Shown here: in pieces, positions 45,633 to 54,961 of the stretch | Numbering within the stretch: the first letter of the stretch is position 1 | Layout: each line of letters starts with the position of its first letter | NCBI GenBank assembly: GCA_034190085.1 | Contig: JAXHTS010000019.1 | Coordinates: forward strand, 116,233-180,232 | Source: Spirochaetota bacterium | Lineage (GTDB): Bacteria; Spirochaetota; UBA4802; JAFGDQ01 | Reading direction: 5' to 3' | DNA length: 64,000 nucleotides | Position numbers and translations under genes: made by a program | The notes under the pieces: generated by a model | Seen by the model: the letters and a program-made list of their open reading frames with translations, nothing else | Database searches by the model: none | What the model was told of the DNA's origin: nothing

Positions 45633-47816
45633 ATGAAGAAGATCAATGCCCTTAAGACAATTAGGGTTCCATGTATTATTTTTTCCCTGATTTTAATTGG
45701 ATTTAATATACAAGCTCAGGAGATAACAGATCAGAATACAAATTTTAATAAAGTAGCAGCGGAAGCGATTGAAGATGTTTCGGAAGAAAATGAGAGCATT
45801 CACGAGCTTGAAAGGGTTGTGGTGACTGCCACAGGCAAATTGAGGATGGTGGACACGCCAGGCAGCATCTCCATTATTACAAGCAAGGAGTTAGAGGATA
45901 TAGGGGCGAAGGACATTGGCGAGGCTCTTGATAAGATACCTGGTGTTACAGATACAACTTCTGGCAATTCAAATATTGCGGTGCGCGGTGTACAGAGCAC
46001 AATGGCAGGCGGGCCTATTATACTAATTGACGGCGTGCCCCAGAAGATAGGCATTAGCGGGTATCCGCAGTTTCAATTTATACCGATATCCCAGATTGAG
46101 AGGATAGAGGTTTTGCGTTCAGCAGGCATAGCATACGGTCCTGGCTCTTCCAGGGGCCTTATCAGTATTATTACAAAGAGGGGCACAAAGAAAAAGCCTT
46201 TCAGCATATACGCTTCCAGCTCTTACGGTTCATGGAACAGCTATGACGGTAATGCCAATATCCAGGGGAGACTCAGTCAATTGGATTACTTTTGTGATTT
46301 TGGATATTCATACACTGAAGGGTATGAAGATGAGATGAGAACGCGCCTTGGTGGGCTTGCTAAGCTTGGTTATAATCTTACTGGCAATACCAGGATAGGT
46401 ATAAGCTCTGATATAATAGATAATGAGTATCAGACTGCCTATGGCCTGGGCAAGTACAGGTGGCAGCTGGAGAATTACAGACGCGAAAAGCATTTTCCTG
46501 TGAGTGAAACAGATCCAACACTCTTATGGCATAATTCAAGGGACCAGGATATTGCAAGTTTTGCTTTAGATTTCTCTCATACAGGAGAGAAATTATCTCT
46601 AAAATCCTCTATTTCACGAAGCAACTTTGATGAAAAATATAATGCCATGGCAAAAAAAAATACCTCCCCAGATAGCGCCTATATAGATGAAAAGGATCAG
46701 ATTACCTATGTATACACCCTCTCAGCAGGGTATCATCAGAAATTGGGGATGCTGTTCTATTCTCCATCAATAGGTTTGAACATCGAAGATATAACATTCG
46801 ATTCTGAACGGTCCTATCCTTTAGACCCAGATCCAGGTGATAAGTGTGACGACTATGATATAGATATCGAACAGAAGATTTATGGCTTCTTCTGGGATAA
46901 TGACCTTCTTTTTGGGGATCATATCGGATTTAAGATCGGAGCACGGATTGATAGGGTGGAATTAAAGTATGAAGACAGGTCTCCGAATAAATTCGATACT
47001 GATGAAACCCTTTTGGGATGGTCTGCTGCCCCTTCATATCATTTCAATGATCTATCCACACTGTATGTCTCCATAGGAAAGACCTTCTGGTTCCCCTCTG
47101 CAAGATATTATGCATGGGCGCACCAGTACGATTATGAAGAGAATCGTCCTGAGGACATGAAGCCTGAGGAGTCGTTAACCTATGAGCTTGGGTATAAACA
47201 TATGATCCACAAGAGCGTGAATATATCACTAACAGCCTTTTACACTGAGTATAAGGATAAATTTACCAGTGTGTATGATGACACCAGTTTCAGGGGGATG
47301 AAGAACACTGGAGAGGCAGAGTATAAAGGCATTGAGTTGGAGGCTGACGGCCGCGTGCTGTCATGGCTGGGTTACCGCGTTGCAGGATCCTATCTAAAGG
47401 CTGAATGGACAAAGGGCAGGCAAAAGGTCAATGAACATCCCACTAATGACAGGATCGTTTCTGACCTTGACGGATACGATGTGTATGGCGTGCCTAATTG
47501 GACCTATCTGATCGGTCTTGATTTCTATCCTATCAAGGGATTGATGATGGGCATTGATGTTAATGGATCAGGGCCCTATTATGTCGATTATCTGAACCGC
47601 ATAGAATACGATGCAAAGACCACTGTTGACGCGCGCATCAGCTATAGGTACGGCAGTCTTAAGGTATGGGCGCTTGGCAAGAATATTCTGGATGAGGAGG
47701 TTGAGCGGGTCTATAACAGCACTGGCGCTCTTACTGAAGAGAATGGAGAGCCCAATAATAGATATTATGTTCAGGATGGAAGGTACCTTGAGTTCGGAGT
47801 ATCTTATAGTCTGTAA
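45633..47816 (+). CDS. TonB-dependent receptor of the envelope CobN cluster (first)
   Basis: The 727-residue receptor has a signal peptide ending near NIQAQE and a TonB box-like LERVVVTATGKLR near residue 67. The plug (about 70-190) shows IGEALDKIPGVTDTTSG, IAVRGVQSTMAGGPIILIDG and IERIEVLRSAGIAYGPGSSRGLI. The barrel ends EFGVSYSL. AAGGAGAAGG lies close before the ATG at 45633. Sitting inside the riboswitch-led cluster, it is likely repressed by cobalamin and may import a corrinoid, cobalt complex or haem-like compound. No SusD or HmuY partner is adjacent. Confidence 0.88.
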   Translation: MKKINALKTIRVPCIIFSLILIGFNIQAQEITDQNTNFNKVAAEAIEDVSEENESIHELERVVVTATGKLRMVDTPGSISIITSKELEDIGAKDIGEALDKIPGVTDTTSGNSNIAVRGVQSTMAGGPIILIDGVPQKIGISGYPQFQFIPISQIERIEVLRSAGIAYGPGSSRGLISIITKRGTKKKPFSIYASSSYGSWNSYDGNANIQGRLSQLDYFCDFGYSYTEGYEDEMRTRLGGLAKLGYNLTGNTRIGISSDIIDNEYQTAYGLGKYRWQLENYRREKHFPVSETDPTLLWHNSRDQDIASFALDFSHTGEKLSLKSSISRSNFDEKYNAMAKKNTSPDSAYIDEKDQITYVYTLSAGYHQKLGMLFYSPSIGLNIEDITFDSERSYPLDPDPGDKCDDYDIDIEQKIYGFFWDNDLLFGDHIGFKIGARIDRVELKYEDRSPNKFDTDETLLGWSAAPSYHFNDLSTLYVSIGKTFWFPSARYYAWAHQYDYEENRPEDMKPEESLTYELGYKHMIHKSVNISLTAFYTEYKDKFTSVYDDTSFRGMKNTGEAEYKGIELEADGRVLSWLGYRVAGSYLKAEWTKGRQKVNEHPTNDRIVSDLDGYDVYGVPNWTYLIGLDFYPIKGLMMGIDVNGSGPYYVDYLNRIEYDAKTTVDARISYRYGSLKVWALGKNILDEEVERVYNSTGALTEENGEPNNRYYVQDGRYLEFGVSYSL

Positions 47817-47824
47817 GATAGATT

Positions 47825-47865
47825 GTAGGGGCGAAGGGCAGGGGCGAACAGCCGTTCTCCGCTAC
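47825..47865 (+). repeat. REP palindrome copy 2 (composite, degenerate)
   Basis: GTAGGGGCGAAGGGCAGGGGCGAACAGCC-type sequence, ending TTCTCCGCTAC. It looks like a left half followed by a degenerate full copy. It starts eight bases after the receptor stop codon. Confidence 0.65.
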
Positions 47866-47954
47866 ATAAAGCAGAAGTCCCATTTCATTGTGGCAGGGCA
47901 GTCTTTATCATTGCATTGCCCTGCCAAATATTTTTGAATTTATATATATTTTCC

Positions 47955-47981
47955 TAGGGGCGAAGGGCCCTTCGCCCCTAC
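47955..47981 (+). repeat. REP palindrome copy 3
   Basis: A perfect palindrome with arms TAGGGGCGAAGGG and CCCTTCGCCCCTA, ending about ten bases before the ribosome site of the CobN-like gene. A hairpin here could affect translation start of that gene. Confidence 0.8.
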
Positions 47982-47996
47982 AGCTTAAGGAGCGAT

Positions 47997-50900
47997 ATGT
48001 TGAGGTGGTTGAAAATAGTGATGTTGCCGATTATCCTATCGATTTTATTATGCGCTGCTGCCTCTCAAGGAGCGTTAAAGAGGCAAAAGATCGGCATATT
48101 TCTTGGTGTGTCAGAGACTTACAAGATAAGCTGGGCCATATCTGAGGTTGTGAAGAATCCAGAGATTAAGCATAAGTATGAGTTTTATTATTATACAAAT
48201 AAGGATCTTGAGCGCGGCAGGATAGACCTCAGGAAGATCAGTGAGTCAAAGATTATCCTTGTGGACATTATGCACAGGGGGCTCACCGACTTAATTAATA
48301 AAAATGCAGACTTTGATAAAACCTCTGTGTATGGCCTTCGCCAGAAAAGGGGCAAAGGTAAAATTATATATGATACTGAGGTGAGAAAGTATTTCAGGCC
48401 ATCAGTAAAAGAGAACCTAAGGAACCTGCTCCTTTACCTCTTAAACAGGGATTGCAAACTTGACGTTGCATATAAAAAGCCTCTCTCAATGCCAGAAGTT
48501 GGGATATTCCATCCCAAGAGCAGGAAGATATTTTCTAATTTTGACGAATACCTATCCTGGTACAAAGAGAGCGGATTATTTAAACCCAACGGATTCTGGC
48601 TAGGCTTGCCCGATTATTCGGCCCATGCATTTCCAGGAGAGACAGGCAAGATTGTTAGTTCTATTATAGATAAACTTGAAAGCGCTTCAGTTAACGTAAT
48701 CCCTGTATACTCTTTTCCAGCCCATCTCTCTGTTGAGCGATTTTTTTTCGATAGTAGCGGAAAGGCAAGGATTAACCTTATTGCTGCATTGTCATTTAAG
48801 TTTGCTTCAACAGCGGATAATAGGGCTATGGAGATATTGCATAGACTGAATGTGCCTGTTCTGAGTCCGATAAGGCTCTCCTATAACTCCATTGACGAAT
48901 GGTGGGAATCCCCCCAGGGGCTGGGGCAGATGTCCATATCCCGCACAGTATGCAGACCTGAGTATAACGGGATCATTGAGCCCACAGTTATTGGAGGCAG
49001 ACAATTGATTGATGATAAGGGAACAGCCAGTGATGCGTATGAATACCAGCCGATCGAAAAAAATATTGCCTTCCTTGTTGAGAGGATCAAGGCGTGGAGA
49101 AATCTTCAGACAAAGAAGAATCGCGATAAGCGGATTGCAATTATATATTACAACCATTCTTCAGGCAAGCATGATGTAGGGGCAAGTTACTTAAATATAT
49201 TCAAGAGTCTAGAGGTAATGCTAAAGCGGATGAAAAAGGAGGGATATTCTATTAAGGGCGAACTTCCATCGGAAAACAGGATTAAGGAGCTGGTACTGAA
49301 GAGCGGGCGCAACATCGGGTCTTGGGCTCCTGGGGAGCTGGATGATCTTATTGGGAGCGGCGGCGTGATTGAGATCCCCATATCTCAATACATGAAATGG
49401 TATAAGAGCATGGATGAGAATTATCGCAAAAGCGTGGACAAGGAATGGGGCAAGGTTGAGAAATCAAAGATAATGATAAGGCACAGCAAAATAATCATAC
49501 CCAATGTTGATCTTGGGAACATTATACTGCTACCGCAGCCCTCAAGGGGATGGGGCGATGATCCTATGAAGCTGTATCACTCAACAGAGCTTTACCCCCA
49601 TCATCAGTATACGGCGTTTTATCTTTATCTTAAATACGGATTTGAGGCAGATGCAGTTATTCATCTTGGACGGCACGGCACGCATGAATGGCTGCCAGGC
49701 AAGCAGACAGGACTCAGTCTGTCATGTCCGCCAGAGGTGCTAATACAGGATCTTCCCAATATCTACCCGTATATAGTGGACGGCATTGGCGAGGGTATTC
49801 AGGCAAAGCGCCGCGGCAGGGCAGTAATAATCGATCACCTTATCCCGCCCATGAAGAGCGGAGGAGTCTATGAGGAGTATGCAGAGCTTTCATCCCTTAT
49901 TGATGAGTATAACCGCGTTATTTCCAGAGACATGAACCTTGCTCAAGTGAAGCGGAAGCGGATTGTCAAAATTGTAAAGGAGATTGGTATAGACAAAGAT
50001 CTTGAGTTAAAAACGATAGATGATCAGGCAATAGAGGCGATTGAGCACTATCTGCTTGAGCTGAAAAGAAGCATTATACCTTACGGCCTGCATACCCTTG
50101 GCATTTCGCCTGACGGAGATGGGTTAGAGGAATTCAGCAGGCTTATAAGTAAAAGGAACCAGGATCTTGCTATTGGAGAGATAAGAGATAAGCTATCCCT
50201 ATGCGGAATAGCTGAAATGGATGCTCTGATAAATGCCCTTAAGGGAGGATATATAAAGGCAGGTCAGGGGAATGATCCTGTAAGAAACTATGAGGCTCTT
50301 CCTAGTGGGAAGAATTTTTATGGATTCGATCCTGAAAAAATTCCCTCCAAAGACGCATATCTGCTGGGCAAGAAACAGGCCATGGATATGATAAAAAAAT
50401 ATCAGAAAGAGAATGGCGCATATCCTGACAAGATCGGTTTTGTGCTCTGGGCGTGCGAGACACAGCGAAATGAGGGGATAAATGAGAGCGCTATTCTGTA
50501 TCTTTTAGGTATGAAACCCCGTTGGGATAAGAACAACAAGATCAGGGGCGTTGCTTCCATCTCTGGGAAAAAACTTGGCAGGCCCAGGATCGATGTGCAC
50601 ATCCAGGCCTCAGGCCTGTACAGGGATTCCTTTCCAAATCTCATTCTGCTGTTGGATGAGGCTGTGCGTCAGGCTGGAAAATTGACAGATGTGGATAATT
50701 TCATTGCAAGGCACAGCAGTAAGATAAAGCGGCACCTTCAAAGCAAGGGATACAGCAGGGATCAGGCTGAGCTATTAAGCGCGATCAGGATTTTTTCAGC
50801 AAAGCCAGGCAGTTACGGGACAAAGGTATCTGAGATAGTTCCGTCCAGCGGTTTATGGGAGCATGATGATGATATTGCTGATATCTATATTGATATGGTC

Positions 50901-51875
50901 TCATTCGGATACAGCAGGGATATTTGGGGCAAGCCCCTTGAAGGAGTATATAAAAAGAACCTTGAGGATATAAGGGTAACTGTGCACAGCCGCTCTTCCA
51001 ATGTATATGGTCTGATGGACAATGATGACGTGTTTCAATACCTTGGCGGTCTATCCATGGCAGTCAATAGGGTCAGCAATAATTATCCTGATGTATTGAT
51101 CTCCAGACAGCAGGAGCGCGAAAGTGTTTATATTGAAGATATTGAGAAGACTCTGGGGAATGAACTTCGGTCGCGTTATCTGAATCCAAAATGGATAGAG
51201 GGCATGAAAAAGGAAAACTATGCGGGTGCAAGAGAGATGGCTGATTTTCTGGAAAATATGTGGGGCTTTCAGGTGACTGTGCCCTTTGCTGTTGATGAGG
51301 AAAAGTGGAGGGAGGTATTTGAGGTATATGTTGAGGATAAATACAACCTTGACATTGAGGAGTTCTTTAATGAGCAGAATCCCTGGGCATTGCAGTCCAT
51401 GAATGCGCGTATGCTTGAGGCAGTGCGCAAGGACTATTGGAATGCGTCAGAAGATATCAAGAAGAGATTATCTAAAGATTACGCAATGAGCGTTATTGAG
51501 AAGGGCCTTGCCTGCTGCGATCATACATGCAACAATCCTGCTTTAAATCAGATGGTTGTAAATATCATATCAATGTACGGTCTTTTAACGCCTGAGCTTA
51601 TAAATGAATTTAAGGCTGTTTTTTCAAAGGCAGCCTCTAAAAGTCTTGAGGAGGCAGTCAGAGAAAGGAATGAGCTTCTTGAAAAGCTTGCAGGCAAAAA
51701 GGTAGAAAAGACGCAGAGCATAAAGAATGATACTGAATACATCGAAGGATACGAAATGATAGAGGAGAAGAGAGAGGATACAAAGATCACGTCCTCTGGA
51801 TCGTCATGGGCAGTAATTATTATTGTGCTCTGCATAATCGGGCTATTCGGATATGGATGGATGAGGAAAAGATAA
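47997..51875 (+). CDS. CobN-family subunit with signal peptide and C-terminal membrane anchor (HmuS-like)
   Basis: The 1292-residue CobN homologue has an N-terminal export signal (IVMLPIILSILLCAAASQG). The full CobN domain follows, with IHLGRHGTHEWLPGKQTGLS near 555, GIGEGIQAKRRGRAVIIDHL near 598, PPMKSGGVYEEY and FSAKPGSYGTKVSEIV near 930. A short charged linker leads to a last helix, WAVIIIVLCIIGLFGYGWMRK. It should therefore act outside the cytoplasmic membrane, unlike classical CobN. This plan, together with the MotA/TolQ, DUF2149 and receptor genes, matches the hmu-type clusters in which the CobN-like HmuS handles haem. Here control by cobalamin riboswitches makes a corrinoid or cobalt-related task equally possible. 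Confidence 0.87.
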   Translation: MLRWLKIVMLPIILSILLCAAASQGALKRQKIGIFLGVSETYKISWAISEVVKNPEIKHKYEFYYYTNKDLERGRIDLRKISESKIILVDIMHRGLTDLINKNADFDKTSVYGLRQKRGKGKIIYDTEVRKYFRPSVKENLRNLLLYLLNRDCKLDVAYKKPLSMPEVGIFHPKSRKIFSNFDEYLSWYKESGLFKPNGFWLGLPDYSAHAFPGETGKIVSSIIDKLESASVNVIPVYSFPAHLSVERFFFDSSGKARINLIAALSFKFASTADNRAMEILHRLNVPVLSPIRLSYNSIDEWWESPQGLGQMSISRTVCRPEYNGIIEPTVIGGRQLIDDKGTASDAYEYQPIEKNIAFLVERIKAWRNLQTKKNRDKRIAIIYYNHSSGKHDVGASYLNIFKSLEVMLKRMKKEGYSIKGELPSENRIKELVLKSGRNIGSWAPGELDDLIGSGGVIEIPISQYMKWYKSMDENYRKSVDKEWGKVEKSKIMIRHSKIIIPNVDLGNIILLPQPSRGWGDDPMKLYHSTELYPHHQYTAFYLYLKYGFEADAVIHLGRHGTHEWLPGKQTGLSLSCPPEVLIQDLPNIYPYIVDGIGEGIQAKRRGRAVIIDHLIPPMKSGGVYEEYAELSSLIDEYNRVISRDMNLAQVKRKRIVKIVKEIGIDKDLELKTIDDQAIEAIEHYLLELKRSIIPYGLHTLGISPDGDGLEEFSRLISKRNQDLAIGEIRDKLSLCGIAEMDALINALKGGYIKAGQGNDPVRNYEALPSGKNFYGFDPEKIPSKDAYLLGKKQAMDMIKKYQKENGAYPDKIGFVLWACETQRNEGINESAILYLLGMKPRWDKNNKIRGVASISGKKLGRPRIDVHIQASGLYRDSFPNLILLLDEAVRQAGKLTDVDNFIARHSSKIKRHLQSKGYSRDQAELLSAIRIFSAKPGSYGTKVSEIVPSSGLWEHDDDIADIYIDMVSFGYSRDIWGKPLEGVYKKNLEDIRVTVHSRSSNVYGLMDNDDVFQYLGGLSMAVNRVSNNYPDVLISRQQERESVYIEDIEKTLGNELRSRYLNPKWIEGMKKENYAGAREMADFLENMWGFQVTVPFAVDEEKWREVFEVYVEDKYNLDIEEFFNEQNPWALQSMNARMLEAVRKDYWNASEDIKKRLSKDYAMSVIEKGLACCDHTCNNPALNQMVVNIISMYGLLTPELINEFKAVFSKAASKSLEEAVRERNELLEKLAGKKVEKTQSIKNDTEYIEGYEMIEEKREDTKITSSGSSWAVIIIVLCIIGLFGYGWMRKR

Positions 51876-51893
51876 ACAGGAGTCAGTGAGATT

Positions 51894-53735
51894 ATGAGAT
51901 TAAAGCCATTGCTAATGGGTTGTGCTTTCCTGTTGATTATATTATCATCACCAGATTACAAATGTTTGATAGCTGAGGAAAATGATCGTGATCCCGTAGG
52001 GGCGAAGGGCCCTTCGCCCCTACAACGCAAAATGACAGAAAAAAAAATACATTATAAAGAGTTTATTGAAAGTCAAAATAGTTCCAAAAACAAATCCGAT
52101 GTGATAATTATTACAGCAGAGGAAATCAGGAATATGAATGTGCGCACAATAACAGAGCTTTTGAATCAGATACCCAATGTCACTGCTGGGGAAAGCTCTA
52201 TTAAGCTTCGCGGTTCCTATAAAGTCCGTGTTCTGCTTAACGGACGTCCCATAAACGATCCCTTATCCAAGCATAGCTCTATCAAATGGAATCTGGTATC
52301 CCTGAAGGATGTGGAGAGGATAGAGATACACAAGGGCGGAGGCTCTATAGCCTATGGGGATGACACAAGCGGAGGCGCGATCATCATAACAAGCAAGAAG
52401 ATCATCGGTTCAAAGGTGAGCGCTGAGACCTCATTTGGCAACCTATGCACGCAGAATTATTTTCTGAATTTTCAGCAGGAGATTGGCGATTGGGGTTTCG
52501 GTATATCCGCTGGTCTGGATAAGACAGACGGTTTTAGAGATAACAATGATAAGGAAAAGAGACGTGCAGGCGCAAGGGTAAGCTTTAAACCCTGGATAAA
52601 TCATATGTACGATCTGTCAGTAGATTATTCTTGGGAGGATGCTGGCAGGGCAGGCCTGCCCCAATTCTCAACTCCAAGGGCGCGGGTTGAATCCGAGGCA
52701 GTAAGCTCAATACTACTCTGCAAGCTCGGCAGGATTAAGATCGGCACCCATTACAGCTACTTTGAAAAGAAAAACAGTAACCCAGACAGCTCAACAAATC
52801 CTCTAACCAGTCTCAATGGCTGGTCATTTGGAGAGGATTTGTCGTCAGGTTTTTCCATAAGCAAGAACTGGTCAGTAAATACAGGTTTTAACATTGAGGT
52901 TGATGAGATTGAAGGCAATAAATTTGAATTGCATAGGGAAGAGAAGCTTGGGGTATTCATATCAAACAATTTTCGGTTTTCAACGATCCCGCTTAACATG
53001 ACCATAGGTGTAAGATCAAATTTTTATTCCGAATTTGCTACGCAGGTTAATCCTGAGATCAAGGCAGGTTTTGACCTGGGCAAGGTTGATTTGCAGGCTG
53101 CTGTCAGCAGAACAAATAATATCCCACCGCTGCTGAAAAGATACGATGAGACATCCACAACTCGTGCGAATCCAAGTTTAGATGTTGAAAAGTCGATGAA
53201 TTACAGCGCGACAATTTCATTCAAGCATAAGAAGGCATTTCATTTCAGTCTATCCCCATTTCTGAATACTATCAAAGACAGGATTACATATGTGAGGGAA
53301 GATGACGGAACTGGTATGTATGAGAATTTTGGCGAGGTTACTAGGAAGGGGATCGAGGCTTCCCTATGCTGGGTGATAATAAAAGGTATAAGTGCGGCTT
53401 CTTCATATACATATCTCATAGCAAAGGATGAGGAGACTGGATATTATATTACATGTTCCCCAAAACACACAGCAAGGCTTGACCTTAAATATAAACCTTT
53501 GGATGAATTGTCCTTTATGTTCAATAATAAATATGCATCAGATCAGTTCTCCAGATCTGATAATTCTGAATCAGTATCATGTTATTATGTTGCAGATTTT
53601 AAGGCTGAATATTATCTTAACAGATTGAGATTTTTTCTTAAGGTTGAGAATATGTTTGATAATGATTACCATTACGGGGATGGCTATCCTGCGCCTCCCA
53701 GGGAATATCTTGTAGGTTTAAGCTGCGATTTTTAG
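51894..53735 (+). CDS. TonB-dependent receptor of the envelope CobN cluster (second), with REP insertion
   Basis: The 613-residue, relatively short BtuB-like receptor has a leader ending near SSPDYKCLIAEE, an unusual linker, then a plug with VIIITAEEIRNMNVRTITEL, IPNVTAGESSIKLRGSYKV, LLNGRPINDPLSKHSSIKWN and IEIHKGGGSIAYGDDTSGGA. The barrel ends YLVGLSCDF. Between leader and plug the residues PVGAKGPSPLQ are encoded by a complete REP palindrome (51996-52023), read in frame. The spot corresponds to the disordered TonB-box region, where an insert is tolerated. It begins 19 bases after the CobN-like gene, so the two are co-transcribed. Confidence 0.88.
   Translation: MRLKPLLMGCAFLLIILSSPDYKCLIAEENDRDPVGAKGPSPLQRKMTEKKIHYKEFIESQNSSKNKSDVIIITAEEIRNMNVRTITELLNQIPNVTAGESSIKLRGSYKVRVLLNGRPINDPLSKHSSIKWNLVSLKDVERIEIHKGGGSIAYGDDTSGGAIIITSKKIIGSKVSAETSFGNLCTQNYFLNFQQEIGDWGFGISAGLDKTDGFRDNNDKEKRRAGARVSFKPWINHMYDLSVDYSWEDAGRAGLPQFSTPRARVESEAVSSILLCKLGRIKIGTHYSYFEKKNSNPDSSTNPLTSLNGWSFGEDLSSGFSISKNWSVNTGFNIEVDEIEGNKFELHREEKLGVFISNNFRFSTIPLNMTIGVRSNFYSEFATQVNPEIKAGFDLGKVDLQAAVSRTNNIPPLLKRYDETSTTRANPSLDVEKSMNYSATISFKHKKAFHFSLSPFLNTIKDRITYVREDDGTGMYENFGEVTRKGIEASLCWVIIKGISAASSYTYLIAKDEETGYYITCSPKHTARLDLKYKPLDELSFMFNNKYASDQFSRSDNSESVSCYYVADFKAEYYLNRLRFFLKVENMFDNDYHYGDGYPAPPREYLVGLSCDF
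51996..52023 (+). repeat. REP palindrome copy 4, inside a receptor gene
   Basis: A perfect 28-bp palindrome with arms GTAGGGGCGAAGGG and CCCTTCGCCCCTAC, lying in frame within the receptor coding sequence, where it encodes VGAKGPSPL. It adds no stop codon in that frame. Confidence 0.85.
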
Positions 53736-53747
53736 CGGAAGGTTGTT

Positions 53748-54356
53748 ATGAAGAGTTCATTTGTACATAAGAGATCTTCAATACGTTTAAGGGATTACGA
53801 TTATTCAAAGGCAGGGGCGTATTTTGTAACCCTATGCTCATATAAGCGTGAGCCTTTATTTGGAAATATTATTGGTGAAGAGATGCATTTGAATGAATTC
53901 GGAAAAATAGTTGAATCTGAATGGTTGCTCTCATCGGAAATACGTTTGGAGATCGAATTGGATGAATTCATTGTAATGCCGAATCATTTTCATGCTATTG
54001 TTTTTATCCAAGATGTCAGGATAGATGATAATTCACCGATTGTAGGGGCGAATGACCCTTCGTCGGTTGTAGGGGCGAACGGCCGTTCGCCTCTACAGAT
54101 GAAGCCTAGATCGCTTTCATCCATGATATCTGGATACAAATCGTCAGTCACATCAAAGATAAACATGATAAGAGGCACCAGGGGTAAACCCCTTTGGCAG
54201 AGGAATTATTATGAGCATATTATACGAAATCAGAGGAGTTTAGATTTTATTCGACAGTATATTGTGAATAATCCCTTAAGATGGGCATATGATAGAGACA
54301 ATCCTGATGGAAAGCCCGATAGGGAAGAGATCGATTTTTGGAAGAGATATAGCTGA
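53748..54356 (+). CDS. REP-associated tyrosine transposase (RAYT, TnpA-REP)
   Basis: The 202-residue IS200/IS605-like Y1 HUH enzyme has YSKAGAYFVTLCSYKREPLF near residue 20, the HUH motif FIVMPNHFHAIVF near 70, and the C-terminal WQRNYYEHIIRNQRSLDFIRQYI near 150, which carries the catalytic Tyr. Such transposases mobilise or maintain REP palindromes. Copies of the window's REP family lie inside this gene (54042-54096, encoding VGANDPSSVVGANGRSPLQ) and just after its stop. It sits 12 bases behind the receptor stop with its own GGAAGG. The gene appears intact despite the palindromes within it. Confidence 0.88.
   Translation: MKSSFVHKRSSIRLRDYDYSKAGAYFVTLCSYKREPLFGNIIGEEMHLNEFGKIVESEWLLSSEIRLEIELDEFIVMPNHFHAIVFIQDVRIDDNSPIVGANDPSSVVGANGRSPLQMKPRSLSSMISGYKSSVTSKINMIRGTRGKPLWQRNYYEHIIRNQRSLDFIRQYIVNNPLRWAYDRDNPDGKPDREEIDFWKRYS
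54042..54096 (+). repeat. REP doublet copy 5, inside the RAYT gene
   Basis: A half copy (GTAGGGGCGAATGACCCTTCG, 54042-54062 without its last bases), a TCGGTT spacer and a full palindrome (54069-54096, arms GTAGGGGCGAACGG and CCGTTCGCCTCTAC). The same half-spacer-full arrangement occurs again at 54376-54429. Confidence 0.8.
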
Positions 54357-54375
54357 TTGATGCTGATTGTTATTT

Positions 54376-54429
54376 GTGGGGCGAAGCGCTCTTCGTCGGT
54401 TGTGGGGGCGAACAGCCGTTCGCCCCTAC
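54376..54429 (+). repeat. REP doublet copy 6, between RAYT and cobO
   Basis: A degenerate half copy (54376-54395), a TCGGTT spacer and a full palindrome (54402-54429, arms GTGGGGGCGAACAG and CCGTTCGCCCCTAC). It lies 20 bases after the transposase stop and 16 bases before cobO. Confidence 0.8.
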
Positions 54430-54445
54430 AGATTGATAAGATATT

Positions 54446-54961
54446 ATGAATGGATATATACAGGTTTACACAGGCAACGGAAAGGGAAAGACTACAGCAG
54501 CAATAGGACTGGCTTTGCGCGCTGCTGGAGCAGGACTTAATGTGTTCATCGGCCAGTTTATGAAACTTGGCGATTACAGTGAGATCAATGCATTTCGTAT
54601 GTTAAGTGACAGTATTAAGGTTGAACAATTCGGCAGAAAGCGAAGAATAGGACAGGAGATGGAGGAGGCGGATAGAGTCTGCGCACAGAAAGGACTGGAT
54701 CGGATAAAGGCTGTTATAAAGGATGAGAGATATGATCTTATAATTCTGGATGAGATAAATTACGCAATGGGCATGGGGCTTATCAGCACAGATAAAGTCA
54801 TTGAAATAATAAAAGGAAGACCTCCTGATCAGGAGATAGTTCTCACTGGAAGAGATGCGCCAGGAGATATTATTGGAATTGCTGATCTGGTCACTGAGAT
54901 GAGAATGGTGAAGCATTATTATAATATTGGAGTAAGATCAAGGAGGGGCATTGAGAGATGA
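54446..54961 (+). CDS. cobO: ATP:corrinoid adenosyltransferase
   Basis: The 171-residue CobA/CobO-type (BtuR) enzyme adds the 5'-deoxyadenosyl group to cobalt of corrinoids. Walker-type P-loop VYTGNGKGKTTAAIG lies near residue 7, FIGQFMKLGDYSEI near 35, DLIILDEINYAMGMGLI near 93 and LTGRDAPGDIIGIADLVTEM near 130. It lies 85 bases after the RAYT gene and overlaps cbiP by four bases (ATGA). The sequence has the compact CobO length without an N-terminal extension. Confidence 0.94.
   Translation: MNGYIQVYTGNGKGKTTAAIGLALRAAGAGLNVFIGQFMKLGDYSEINAFRMLSDSIKVEQFGRKRRIGQEMEEADRVCAQKGLDRIKAVIKDERYDLIILDEINYAMGMGLISTDKVIEIIKGRPPDQEIVLTGRDAPGDIIGIADLVTEMRMVKHYYNIGVRSRRGIER

Noticed and set aside
54042..54429. 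CRISPR-like short repeats near the RAYT gene
   Set aside because: Only two doublets with irregular spacing occur, each unit is a near-perfect palindrome, and a REP transposase overlaps them; this is a REP family.
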